A DNA stretch of 64,000 bases, from contig NZ_RAZT01000005.1 in the NCBI RefSeq assembly GCF_003626635.1, positions 186,001 through 250,000 on the forward strand, given 5' to 3'. The notes below the pieces were generated by a model. It ran no database searches. It was not told the origin of the DNA and saw only the letters and a program-made list of their open reading frames with translations. Both the position numbers and the translations under genes were made by a program. This stretch comes from Micromonospora musae (GTDB lineage Bacteria > Actinomycetota > Actinomycetes > Mycobacteriales > Micromonosporaceae). Shown in pieces: positions 41,631-49,543 of this stretch; the first letter of the stretch is position 1, and each line of letters begins with the position of its first letter.

Positions 41631-42190
41631 TGACGCTGCTGCCCGCCGTACGCAGCCGGGACGAGGCGGACCTCTACCTGGAGCTGCATCCGTGTCCGCG
41701 GTGCGGGGCGATGGAGGCCGCCTGGGACGAGGCGCCCGCCGCGCAGGGGACCCGGCCGGCTTACCGGTACAGCGGTCGCTGCGTGGACTGCGGTGACCAG
41801 CGCGAGTTCCTCTTCGCGCTGCCCGACGGGCAGCCCGCCCCCGCCGCTCCCGGTCCGCACCCCACCAATCGCTTCGGCGGGCCGCAGCCCTCGGCGCTGC
41901 TCGACCCGGGCGAGTGGCTGCTGGTCGCCGACTGGTGCGGGGAGGCGTCGGAGATCGCCGAGCGGCAGGGCGACGACGCCGAGGCGGCGGACCTGCGCTG
42001 GACCGCGGTGGCGGCCATGGAAGAGGTCCGCAAGTTCGTCCCGACGGAGGGCGACGTGGTGCCCGAGTCGGCGTTCTGGTCGACCCGGGGCCGTACGGTC
42101 TACCAGCGTGACCCGGGCCGCTTCCGGCGTCGACGGCTCGAAGGGATCCGCGACTTCTACCTTGACCACATGCCCTGGAGCCCGTCGTGA
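41630..42190 (+). CDS. Zinc-ribbon protein, tandem paralogue A
   Basis: A 186-residue protein with CPRC near residue 22 and CVDC near residue 50, a likely zinc ribbon, followed by REFLFALPDG and GPQPSALLDPGEWLLVAD. GGAGGCG precedes the ATG, which overlaps the previous stop. The same plan is repeated in the next gene, so the two are tandem paralogues. Such proteins recur in actinobacterial ESX and toxin loci, but I know of no assigned function. Confidence 0.65.
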   Translation: MTLLPAVRSRDEADLYLELHPCPRCGAMEAAWDEAPAAQGTRPAYRYSGRCVDCGDQREFLFALPDGQPAPAAPGPHPTNRFGGPQPSALLDPGEWLLVADWCGEASEIAERQGDDAEAADLRWTAVAAMEEVRKFVPTEGDVVPESAFWSTRGRTVYQRDPGRFRRRRLEGIRDFYLDHMPWSPS

Positions 42191-42735
42191 GCGCGCTGGC
42201 GGCCCGTAGCGCCAACGAGGCGCACCTCTACATGGATCTGCACCCCTGTGGCTGCGGGGAGGGCCGCTTCCCCCGTGCCTCCACGATCCTCGCGCTGCCC
42301 GACGGCGAGCTGGCCCGCCGGTACGCGGGTTCCTGCGAACGCTGCGGCACCGCCCGGGAGTTCCTCTTCCGGCTGCCCGCGGAGCCGGAGAGCGCCGAGG
42401 CGGGCTTCCGTTACGGTGCTGCCGAGCCCTCCGCGCTGATCGACGCGGGGGAGTGGCTCTGGGTGGCCGAGGGGCACGCGCGGGGCGTACCCGCCGGTGC
42501 GCAGCGGTTGCCGGAGGCCGACCGGCGGCGGTGCCGTACCCGGCTGACGGCGGCGGTCGCGGCGGTGGACGAGGCGCTGAAGTTCGTGCCGGCGGGGGGC
42601 GGTCGGGTGCCGTTCACCGCCGTCTGGAGCCCGCTGGGCCGCTCGGTCTACCAGCGGGAGCCGGGTCGGTTCCGGGCCAGCCGCCTCACCGCCGTCCGTT
42701 CCGCGTACGACACCGCGCTGCGGCGGCTGGGCTGA
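42187..42735 (+). CDS. Zinc-ribbon protein, tandem paralogue B
   Basis: A 182-residue paralogue of the preceding gene. Shared features are the start (ARSANEAHLYMDLHPC), CGCGEGRF and CERCGTAREFLFRLP zinc knuckles, AEPSALIDAGEWLWVAE, and GRSVYQREPGRFRASRL near the end. GTG 42187 overlaps the previous TGA by four bases. It is the last gene of this plus-strand run before a convergent lipoprotein gene 14 bp away. Confidence 0.65.
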   Translation: MSALAARSANEAHLYMDLHPCGCGEGRFPRASTILALPDGELARRYAGSCERCGTAREFLFRLPAEPESAEAGFRYGAAEPSALIDAGEWLWVAEGHARGVPAGAQRLPEADRRRCRTRLTAAVAAVDEALKFVPAGGGRVPFTAVWSPLGRSVYQREPGRFRASRLTAVRSAYDTALRRLG

Positions 42736-42749
42736 CGCCGGGGGAACCT

Positions 42750-43193
42750 TCAGCCGGCGCTGCCGCTCGGCGCCGCGGGCGAGGTTCCCGTGAGGTTGAA
42801 GTCGCACTGCGGGGAGGCGTTCGTCGCCGTCTTGACGACCTGGCCGTTGATGCGCAGGCGGCACTCGACCGACGGCTGGCCGTTGACGAAGGCGAGCCGG
42901 TCGTCCACAGTGGGCTTCTTCCGGGCGGTCCCGTTGACGTAGACGTACACGTCGTCGGGCCAGGTCAGCGTCAGATCCTTCACCCAGTTCGGCGCCGGGG
43001 TGTGCTCCTCCTTGTTGGCGACGGTGGTGTGCCCCCACTGCACCACGAGGTCGAAGAACTCGGCCGGGCCGACCAGCGCCAGCTCGAGGGTGACCTTCTG
43101 CTGAACCGGCTTCTGCGCGTCCAGCGCCGAGGTGTCCGGCGAGCAGCCGGCCAGTAGGGCGGTCAGCGCGGCGATCGTGGCGACACGTCGCAT
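42750..43193 (-). CDS. Small lipoprotein, possibly MmpS-like
   Basis: A 147-residue protein with a lipoprotein signal (IAALTALLAGC, Cys about residue 17) and a small beta-rich domain. The spacing of strands and two late cysteines (VECRLRINGQVVKTAT ... CDF) resembles MmpS-type accessory proteins, but the similarity is weak. It is transcribed against the neighbouring array and divergent from the SseB gene, with a -10-like TAGGCT in the shared gap. Confidence 0.6.
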   Translation of the reverse strand: MRRVATIAALTALLAGCSPDTSALDAQKPVQQKVTLELALVGPAEFFDLVVQWGHTTVANKEEHTPAPNWVKDLTLTWPDDVYVYVNGTARKKPTVDDRLAFVNGQPSVECRLRINGQVVKTATNASPQCDFNLTGTSPAAPSGSAG

Positions 43194-43284
43194 GGATCCT
43201 CCTCAGGGGACGTCGATGGACGGCGACCGGCCCGTAGCCTAACGTGCGCCGTCGGCGGGGTCCCGCCCATCGACGTCGGATCGC

Positions 43285-43290
43285 TAGGCT
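43285..43290 (+). promoter_or_regulatory. -10-like TAGGCT before the SseB-SUKH-mycosin operon
   Basis: TAGGCT lies about 50 bases before the GTG of the SseB gene in the divergent gap with the lipoprotein gene. No strong -35 is seen. Confidence 0.35.
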
Positions 43291-43341
43291 CGGACCCGAC
43301 GGCGCGGGAAGCGCGACGACGCGTGGGGGAGGAGACCCGTC

Positions 43342-44286
43342 GTGGACGAGTCGTGGCAGCCGGCCAACGACACCGAACGGGCGCTGCTGCGTGCGGCGCA
43401 GGCCGACGACCGGGTGGAGTTCTTCCGGATCCTGACCCGGGCCGAGCTCTACCTTCCGCAGCTGAGCGGCGACACCGACACCGCAGGCCAGCGGTTCATC
43501 ACCATGGACCTCTTCGGGCAGCCGTTCCTGCCCGTGTTCACCTCGGTCGAGACCATGGCGCCGCGGATCGCCGGGGTGGCCGACGCCTACACCGTGACCG
43601 GGTACGACGAGCTGCGTGAGCGGTGGCCGATGGCCGACTGGAAGCTGGCGGTCAACCCAGGCACCCCGCTCGACGTGTACCTGCCGGTGGAGGCGGTCCA
43701 GGCGGCGGCGGACGGCGAGTTGACCGTACCCGCGGGTCTGGAGGTCCTCGCCGAGGTCGCCGAGGCGACCGCCGGTGAGGAGATCACCGCCGCCGTCACC
43801 GACGGCGACGACGGCGACCTGATGGCGGAGTTCGAGGCCGCGATGGCGCGGACCGCGCGCACCCCGGAGCCGGACACCGCCGAGCTGCTGCTCAGCGCCG
43901 GGGAGAGCGGGGACGTGGCCGGCTACCTGGACGCTCTGCTGGACGCGATGGTGGTGCTCCCGACCGCCCGCCCGGTGGACGATCCGGCCCAGGTGGTCGA
44001 CCTCGACTTCCCGTGGCGTCCGGTGGGGCCGCCGGAGGCCCCGGTGATCGAGGTCTTCACCACGCCGGAGCGCTTCCAGCGGGCGTACCCGGACGGTGCG
44101 CCGAGCCTGCGCGCCACTCTCGTCTCGCTGCTCACGGTCTGGCCGGAGGGGCATGCCCTCGCCGTCGACCCGGACTCACCGGCGGGCATCACCCTGCCTC
44201 CCGAGCAGGTGCAGTTCCTGCTGCTCTGGCCGTCCGCCGACGAGGAGGCCTCCGACGGGGACACCACCGGCGGGTGGCCGAGGTGA
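43342..44286 (+). CDS. Protein with two SseB-like domains, ESX-associated
   Basis: A 314-residue soluble protein. Residues 1-140 and 200-305 each show the SseB domain pattern: a helical N-terminus, then LYLPQL, FITMDLFGQPFLPVFTS and a later PLDVYLPVEAV; the second copy has APVIEVFTTPERFQRAYP and PAGITLPPEQVQFLL. SseB proteins often sit in actinobacterial ESX loci; their role is unclear. It starts the SseB-SUKH-mycosin operon, each gene overlapping the next by four bases. Confidence 0.75.
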   Translation: MDESWQPANDTERALLRAAQADDRVEFFRILTRAELYLPQLSGDTDTAGQRFITMDLFGQPFLPVFTSVETMAPRIAGVADAYTVTGYDELRERWPMADWKLAVNPGTPLDVYLPVEAVQAAADGELTVPAGLEVLAEVAEATAGEEITAAVTDGDDGDLMAEFEAAMARTARTPEPDTAELLLSAGESGDVAGYLDALLDAMVVLPTARPVDDPAQVVDLDFPWRPVGPPEAPVIEVFTTPERFQRAYPDGAPSLRATLVSLLTVWPEGHALAVDPDSPAGITLPPEQVQFLLLWPSADEEASDGDTTGGWPR

Positions 44287-45257
44287 GCGGGGCGCCGCGG
44301 ATTCCCGGCTCGGGGTACGCCTTCGGCGTGTTCCACCCGGCCTCCCCGATGCTGCGGATCCGCTACCGCCAGGGCGTGGCCGTCGACCCGCACGGGTTTC
44401 CCGACTGGGTCCCGTACGCCCGCGAGGTGGTCGAGCTGCCGCCGCTGCCACCCGGCACCGGCGTCGACGTGGCCCGGGTGCTGGCCGTGGTCACCGCCAA
44501 CCTGGCGCTGGCCGACCCGGCCGACCCCGACGCCCGTACGCCGCTGGGCTGGACCTGGGCGCACCTGGCCGGAGCCCGCCGGGTGGCGCTGGTCCCCGCC
44601 GAGCTGCACGCCGCCTTCCGGCACCTGGGCGGGGTCAGCGCCGGAGACGCCGACCACGGGCGGCGGGGGTTGCCGGTAAAGACCGCCGAACCGCCACCGA
44701 TCGAGGTCGCCGAGCGGCTGTCGCCCGAGGTGGTGGCTCTCGTCGAGGAACGGGTCGGTGGTCCGCTGCCCGCCGGCTACCGCGACTTCCTCGCCCGCAC
44801 CAACGGCGGGCGGCCCGGGTGGCCGGCCGTACACCCGCGTTTCGGGTTCGTGGTCGACCAGCCGTTCCTCGGTGTCGCCCGCTCCGACGGGCTGCAGGAC
44901 CTCGGCTACGCCAACACCTGGTGGGCGGACCGCTTCCCCGCACAGTGGCTGGCCGTCGGCTACGTGCAGGGCGGGCTGCTCCTGGTGAAGATCCGGGGCG
45001 GGGACGAGGGGTCGATCTGGTACTGGGACGATGACGACCCGCGAGCCCGCGACGGCGACAGCGCCGCGGAGATCGGTGACCGGTTGCTGCACCGGTGCGC
45101 GGACGGCTTCGGTTCCTTCTGGCAGGCGCTGCGCGCGGTCCCCGCCACGCTGTGGGAGTCCGCAGCCAGAGCGGTCGCCGAGGGCCGGGCGGTGCGGGTC
45201 GACGACGACCGGATCGGTACGGCCCTGCCGGTCACACGGCGGGCCGGCGTGAGATGA
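44283..45257 (+). CDS. SMI1/KNR4 (SUKH) domain protein, ESX-associated
   Basis: A 324-residue protein. The N-terminal ~150 residues are of unknown type ([20 protein letters not shown]). The C-terminal half is a SUKH domain: [34 protein letters not shown], then [24 protein letters not shown] proteins are the largest known immunity superfamily against polymorphic toxins, and here one is fused to another domain in the secretion operon. GTG 44283 overlaps the SseB stop. It may protect against or chaperone the toxin; this is inferred. Confidence 0.75.
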   Translation: MSGAPRIPGSGYAFGVFHPASPMLRIRYRQGVAVDPHGFPDWVPYAREVVELPPLPPGTGVDVARVLAVVTANLALADPADPDARTPLGWTWAHLAGARRVALVPAELHAAFRHLGGVSAGDADHGRRGLPVKTAEPPPIEVAERLSPEVVALVEERVGGPLPAGYRDFLARTNGGRPGWPAVHPRFGFVVDQPFLGVARSDGLQDLGYANTWWADRFPAQWLAVGYVQGGLLLVKIRGGDEGSIWYWDDDDPRARDGDSAAEIGDRLLHRCADGFGSFWQALRAVPATLWESAARAVAEGRAVRVDDDRIGTALPVTRRAGVR

Positions 45258-46540
45258 CGGAGGTACAGGTCGGAATGGCGAACCGTCGGCTGGCACGGAC
45301 GGTACGACGCTGGACGGCGGGGGCGGCGGCCGCCGGCACCGTGGCCGCCGTCCTGGTGGGGCCGGCGGCGCCGGCGCAGGCGGCACCGGAGTGCGCGCAG
45401 CCGGGTGGCCAGGTCACCGCGATGCCGTGGGCGCAGCAGGTGCTCGCCCCCGAGCAGGTGTGGCCGTTCAGCCAGGGAAGCGGAGTGACCGTCGCCGTGC
45501 TCGGCTCCGGTGTGGACGGTTCACACCCGCAGCTGCGCGGCCGGGTGCTGGAGGGCTACGACGCGGTCCGCCGAGGCGGCACCGCGAACAGCGACTGCAC
45601 CGGGGCGGGTACCCGAGTGGCCGGGCTGATCGTCGCCCGGCGGACCGAGGGGGCTCCGTTCACCGGACTCGCGCCGGCGGCCCGCATCCTGCCCGTCCGG
45701 GTGCGCGACGACGCCAGCCCCGGCGACGCGCCGGCCGATCCGCAGGTGCTCGCCGACGGCATCTCCTGGGCGGTCGACCGGGGTGCCCAGGTCGTCGCGG
45801 TCACCATCGACTCGGACCGGGACGCCCCGGCGCTGCGGGAGGCGGTGGGCAGGGCGGCCGACCGGGGGACCATCGTGGTGGCCGCCAGTGGCGACCACGG
45901 CGACGACGGCAATCCGCCGTCGTACCCGGCGGCTTATCCGGAGGTGCTCGCGGTCGGGGCGATCGACCAGCAGGGCCAGCGCTGGGGCCGGTCGCAGTTC
46001 GGTTCCTACCTCGACCTCGTCGCCCCGGGGGTGGGCATCACCACCACGCAACGCGGTGGCGGGCTGACCGAGGCGGCCGACGGCACCGCGCTGGCCTGCG
46101 GCTTCGTCGCCGCCTCGGTGGCACTCACCCGGGCGAAGCGGGCCGGGACGCCGCGCAGCGAGCTGATCCGGCTGCTCACCGCCAACGCGGTGCCCGGAGC
46201 CGACCCGCAGCAGTACGGGCACGGCCTGGTGAACCCGTACGGCGCGATCAACGGCCAGCTGCTGCCGAACGGGAAGCCGGCGTCGCCCCCCGGGTTCACC
46301 GCCGCCACCGAACGGACCGACCCGGCCGAGGCGGCGAGCCGCCGCACCGCGCTCACCGGCGCGCTCGCCGCGCTGATCGTGGTTCTGCTGGTCGCCATCG
46401 TCGCGATCATGCTGCCCCGGGCGCGGCGGCGGCGCTGGCGGGCGGCGGTCGCTTCCCGTCCGGTGACGCCGCCGGAGCCCGACGAGCCGGGGCCGCCCGT
46501 TCAGCTCTTCGACGAGGTCCCGGCCGGCCCGGCCCGCTGA
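45254..46540 (+). CDS. Mycosin-like S8 protein lacking the catalytic triad (pseudoprotease)
   Basis: A 428-residue protein with the mycosin layout: signal peptide, subtilisin-fold domain, C-terminal membrane helix (ALIVVLLVAIVAIMLP) and a basic tail. All catalytic positions are changed: Asp of the D-S/T-G motif is Gly (VAVLGSGVD, G84), His of GHGT is Ala (GAGT, A118), Ser of GTS is Ala (DGTALA, A279), and the oxyanion Asn is Asp (ASGD, D214). Mycosins of mycobacterial ESX systems are reported to stabilise the membrane complex independently of proteolysis, so this copy may be purely structural. ATG 45254 overlaps the SUKH stop; ATG 45275 is an alternative start. Confidence 0.85.
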   Translation: MTEVQVGMANRRLARTVRRWTAGAAAAGTVAAVLVGPAAPAQAAPECAQPGGQVTAMPWAQQVLAPEQVWPFSQGSGVTVAVLGSGVDGSHPQLRGRVLEGYDAVRRGGTANSDCTGAGTRVAGLIVARRTEGAPFTGLAPAARILPVRVRDDASPGDAPADPQVLADGISWAVDRGAQVVAVTIDSDRDAPALREAVGRAADRGTIVVAASGDHGDDGNPPSYPAAYPEVLAVGAIDQQGQRWGRSQFGSYLDLVAPGVGITTTQRGGGLTEAADGTALACGFVAASVALTRAKRAGTPRSELIRLLTANAVPGADPQQYGHGLVNPYGAINGQLLPNGKPASPPGFTAATERTDPAEAASRRTALTGALAALIVVLLVAIVAIMLPRARRRRWRAAVASRPVTPPEPDEPGPPVQLFDEVPAGPAR

Positions 46541-46551
46541 CGCCCGGGCGC

Positions 46552-47946
46552 TCAGCTCCCCGCGCCGGCCACCGCGGGCAGCGTGGCGGCGCGGGGATCG
46601 AGCGACGGCCCGGTCGGGATGAGCAGGATCAGGCTGGGTGGCACGTCGAGCGCCGCCTCCGCCGGGTATCCGAGCAGGCCGAGCACTGCCGCCGACGGGA
46701 CCGGATACCGGATGCCGAGGTCGGTGACGATGCTGTACGAGCCGGGGCTGTTCAATGCCTTCAGCACGGTGACGCGCCCGGCCGGGGCGAGAATCCGGTC
46801 CGCGAGCGGGATACCGTCGGGTGAGACCGAACCGGTCGGCGTGGCCCGTTCCGCACCAGCCACGCCGCCGCCCACCGTCAGCTCCGGCGGCTCGCCGGAG
46901 CTCCGGGTGACGGCACAGATCTGCTGACCGCCGTCGACCGTGACGAGCCGTGGCGGCGTGGCCGGTGGCTGACCGTTCGTCGCGGGCGGCGGAGACTGGC
47001 TGCTCCTCGGCAGCGAGGTCACGTCGGAGACCGGCACCTCGATCGGCTGGTGGCCGTACCGTCCACTGAGGATCGCCTGCTGCACCGGAGTGATCGGCGC
47101 CACGCCGTCGGCGAGCACCAGGTAGTGCTGGGGGCCGGAGCCGGTCTGCGCGACAAGCATGTCGCCGTTGCGTCGCCCGGGCACCGCGTCCGACCGCTTC
47201 TCCCGGTTCGCGATCGGCACTGCGGCGAGGTCCGCACCGGCCGGCATCGCGTTGAGCCAGGAGGTGCCGACCGGTGCGGGGGTGACGGCGCCGAAGAGCG
47301 CGGGCACCAGGACCCGGGACTCCTGCACCAGGTGCCGGCGACCGTGCCACACCAGGTACGTCATGCCCAGCGCCGCGTCCGTGACGAGGAGCCCGCCGTC
47401 GCCGACCCCGGTCCCGCCGGAGGGCGTGGCGGCGAGCGCGAGGGTCACCGTGGTCGCCGCCTGCCCGCTGCCGTTCGGGTTCGGTGTGGAGCAGACCGAC
47501 CACGGCAGGCCGGTCTGCCCCTTCACTCCGGGCAGCGAATCGGGCGCGTTCGGGATGCCCATCGGAACGCCCCGGGGCACACCGGCGAGGGTCCCGCTGG
47601 AGACCCGAGCCACCGGAGCGCCGGGCTTGCCCACGGCCAGCAGCGCCGAGGTGTAGTTGAGCGTCGGGTGCAGCCTGCCGTCCAGGAAGACGTAGGTGGC
47701 GCCGTTCTCCTTCTCGACCACCACCGAGCCGGGCTTGCGCCAACTGTCGCCGCCGACCTTGGTCAACAGGCCGTAGATGCCGACGCCGGCGGCGACGAGC
47801 ACAGCCACCATCAGCCCGCCGAAGAGCGCGCCGATGCCGCGGCGCAGCGGTGACTGTTGCGGATCGGTCTCCCGCATCACGAAGGCGGAGATGACCCGCT
47901 GGGTCATGAACTGGTACGACTGAAGCTGATCCCGCCGTGTCGCCAT
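46552..47946 (-). CDS. eccB: Type VII secretion protein EccB
   Basis: A 464-residue EccB. The start (RRDQLQSYQFMTQRVISAFV) is the family signature, followed by one membrane helix at residues ~43-63 and a large periplasmic-side beta-repeat domain with two cysteines (WSVC ... QICAVT). EccB forms the outer part of the ESX membrane complex with EccC, EccD and EccE. It lies seven bases downstream of eccD in one operon and converges on the mycosin gene with only 11 bp between. Confidence 0.93.
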   Translation of the reverse strand: MATRRDQLQSYQFMTQRVISAFVMRETDPQQSPLRRGIGALFGGLMVAVLVAAGVGIYGLLTKVGGDSWRKPGSVVVEKENGATYVFLDGRLHPTLNYTSALLAVGKPGAPVARVSSGTLAGVPRGVPMGIPNAPDSLPGVKGQTGLPWSVCSTPNPNGSGQAATTVTLALAATPSGGTGVGDGGLLVTDAALGMTYLVWHGRRHLVQESRVLVPALFGAVTPAPVGTSWLNAMPAGADLAAVPIANREKRSDAVPGRRNGDMLVAQTGSGPQHYLVLADGVAPITPVQQAILSGRYGHQPIEVPVSDVTSLPRSSQSPPPATNGQPPATPPRLVTVDGGQQICAVTRSSGEPPELTVGGGVAGAERATPTGSVSPDGIPLADRILAPAGRVTVLKALNSPGSYSIVTDLGIRYPVPSAAVLGLLGYPAEAALDVPPSLILLIPTGPSLDPRAATLPAVAGAGS

Positions 47947-47953
47947 CCGTGCC

Positions 47954-49363
47954 TCACCCGCCGATCGAGGCGAACATTCCCTGGATCGCCCCGAACAGGC
48001 CGATCACCGCGCAGGCCAGCGGAATGAGCGCCATGATGGCGACCACGTCCGCGATGTCGGCGGCTCGGCCGAGGTAGGGCGTCGGCCGCCGCCGGCTGAA
48101 CCGCAGCCCGGCCGCCAGCACCACCGCCGCCGCGGCGAGCACACCGACCAGGACCAGCAGCCGTCCGCCGCCGGACCCGGTGCCGGACATCTCGCCCATC
48201 GCGAGGGCGACCAGCCCGAGCAGGCCACCTGCCAGCAGCGGAATCCGCTGCTCGGCGGTGGGGAAGAGTCGGGCGCGCAGCAGCATCGCGCCGGACCCGC
48301 AGAGGGCCAGCAGCGCGCCCGCCGGCGTCTGGTCGTGGTTGAGGAGGAAGGCGATGGCCAGCGCGCCGCAGATCGAGACGGAGAGCAGCATTCCGGTGAG
48401 CAGCTCGGCGGCCCGGGCGACGGTCACGAAGACCTTCGCGCGCTCGGGCACCGGCCGGTCCTTGAGGATCTCCTCCGGCCGGTCGGGCAGCTCCGGCACC
48501 GGCAGCTTGCCCAGCCAGCTGGCGATCAGCGGGTAGCCGGGCAGCAGCCCGATGACCGTGGTCAGCGTGGCGGCGGCCGCCCCGGCCGGGGAGACCCCGG
48601 CGTAGCTGAGCAGCGCGGCGAGCAGGCCCGTCACGCTGGCCGCGAGCCCGGCCATGAAGAGCCGCTGCACGCCCGCGACAGTGGCGTACCCGATCAGGCT
48701 GAAGACCAGCAGTGTGGACGAGCCGAGCAGCAGCCCGGGGGCGCCGATGCCGGTGACCGGGGTGCCGTCGGGGGTCGCCAGCAACGCTCCACCGAAGAAC
48801 CCGTAGGGGAGGCCCGCGGCGGCCACCACCGCGCCGGTGGTGGCGTCGCCCATGGCCCGGGAGAGCACCGGCCCGGCGATCGCGAGCAGCAGCGCGACGC
48901 CGAGCGCCACCAGCGCCGGAACGAGCCACGGCGAACCGATCGCCAGCAACGCGATGAGGCCGACCCCGAGCAGCGCCGCGGTGACCGCCAGCGCGCATCG
49001 TCGGGTGGCGTCGTCGCTCCAGGGCCGGCCGGCCCGGCGCGCGCTGCTCGCGATCACCTCGACCACGTCGTCGTAGGCGAGATCGGGCCACTCGTCACGG
49101 CCGGGCGCCAGGTGCAGCAGTTCGCCGTCGCGTACGCCCTGCGCGGACAGGTTCCGGTTGGCCTCCAGCAACGTGCCGGTGGCCCGCCGGAGCACCCAGC
49201 CGCCCTGCTGCTCACCGACGTCGCCGAGCCCTTCACCGGCGTGCCGGAGCAGGTGCGGCATCAATTCCGCAACGAGCATGGCGTTCGGTAACGCCACGTC
49301 CATCCGCCGCTTGGGAGCGGCGATAGTCACCCTGGCCAGACTGAGACCGCCGGGGGCCGTCAC
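47954..49363 (-). CDS. eccD: Type VII secretion protein EccD
   Basis: About 469 residues. The N-terminal ~90 residues form the ubiquitin-like domain (RVTIAAPKRRMDVALPNAML), followed by about 11 membrane helices, as in other EccD proteins that line the ESX membrane channel complex. GTG 49363 was chosen because GGAGG lies eight bases upstream; GTG 49372 is in frame but overlaps that site. It is divergent from eccC across 180 bp and precedes eccB in one operon. Confidence 0.93.
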   Translation of the reverse strand: MTAPGGLSLARVTIAAPKRRMDVALPNAMLVAELMPHLLRHAGEGLGDVGEQQGGWVLRRATGTLLEANRNLSAQGVRDGELLHLAPGRDEWPDLAYDDVVEVIASSARRAGRPWSDDATRRCALAVTAALLGVGLIALLAIGSPWLVPALVALGVALLLAIAGPVLSRAMGDATTGAVVAAAGLPYGFFGGALLATPDGTPVTGIGAPGLLLGSSTLLVFSLIGYATVAGVQRLFMAGLAASVTGLLAALLSYAGVSPAGAAAATLTTVIGLLPGYPLIASWLGKLPVPELPDRPEEILKDRPVPERAKVFVTVARAAELLTGMLLSVSICGALAIAFLLNHDQTPAGALLALCGSGAMLLRARLFPTAEQRIPLLAGGLLGLVALAMGEMSGTGSGGGRLLVLVGVLAAAAVVLAAGLRFSRRRPTPYLGRAADIADVVAIMALIPLACAVIGLFGAIQGMFASIGG

Positions 49364-49497
49364 GCTGGTCACCTCCCGTGCATGCGTCTGCGCGCGGTCG
49401 CTCCTCGGCCTCCGCGCCGGTCAACGTAACACGGCGGGATCGAGGCCGGCGTCCGTCCGTCGGCGGGCGGCGGTCCCTGCGCGTGACGAACGGTCGA

Positions 49498-49503
49498 TAG
49501 GAT
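49498..49503 (+). promoter_or_regulatory. -10 element (TAGGAT) for eccC
   Basis: TAGGAT lies 40 bases before the eccC ATG, which has a good ribosome site (GGGAGGGA). Confidence 0.45.
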
Positions 49504-49543
49504 TGGCGCCGCTGTCGGCCAATGTGGTGGGAGGGACTGGCAG

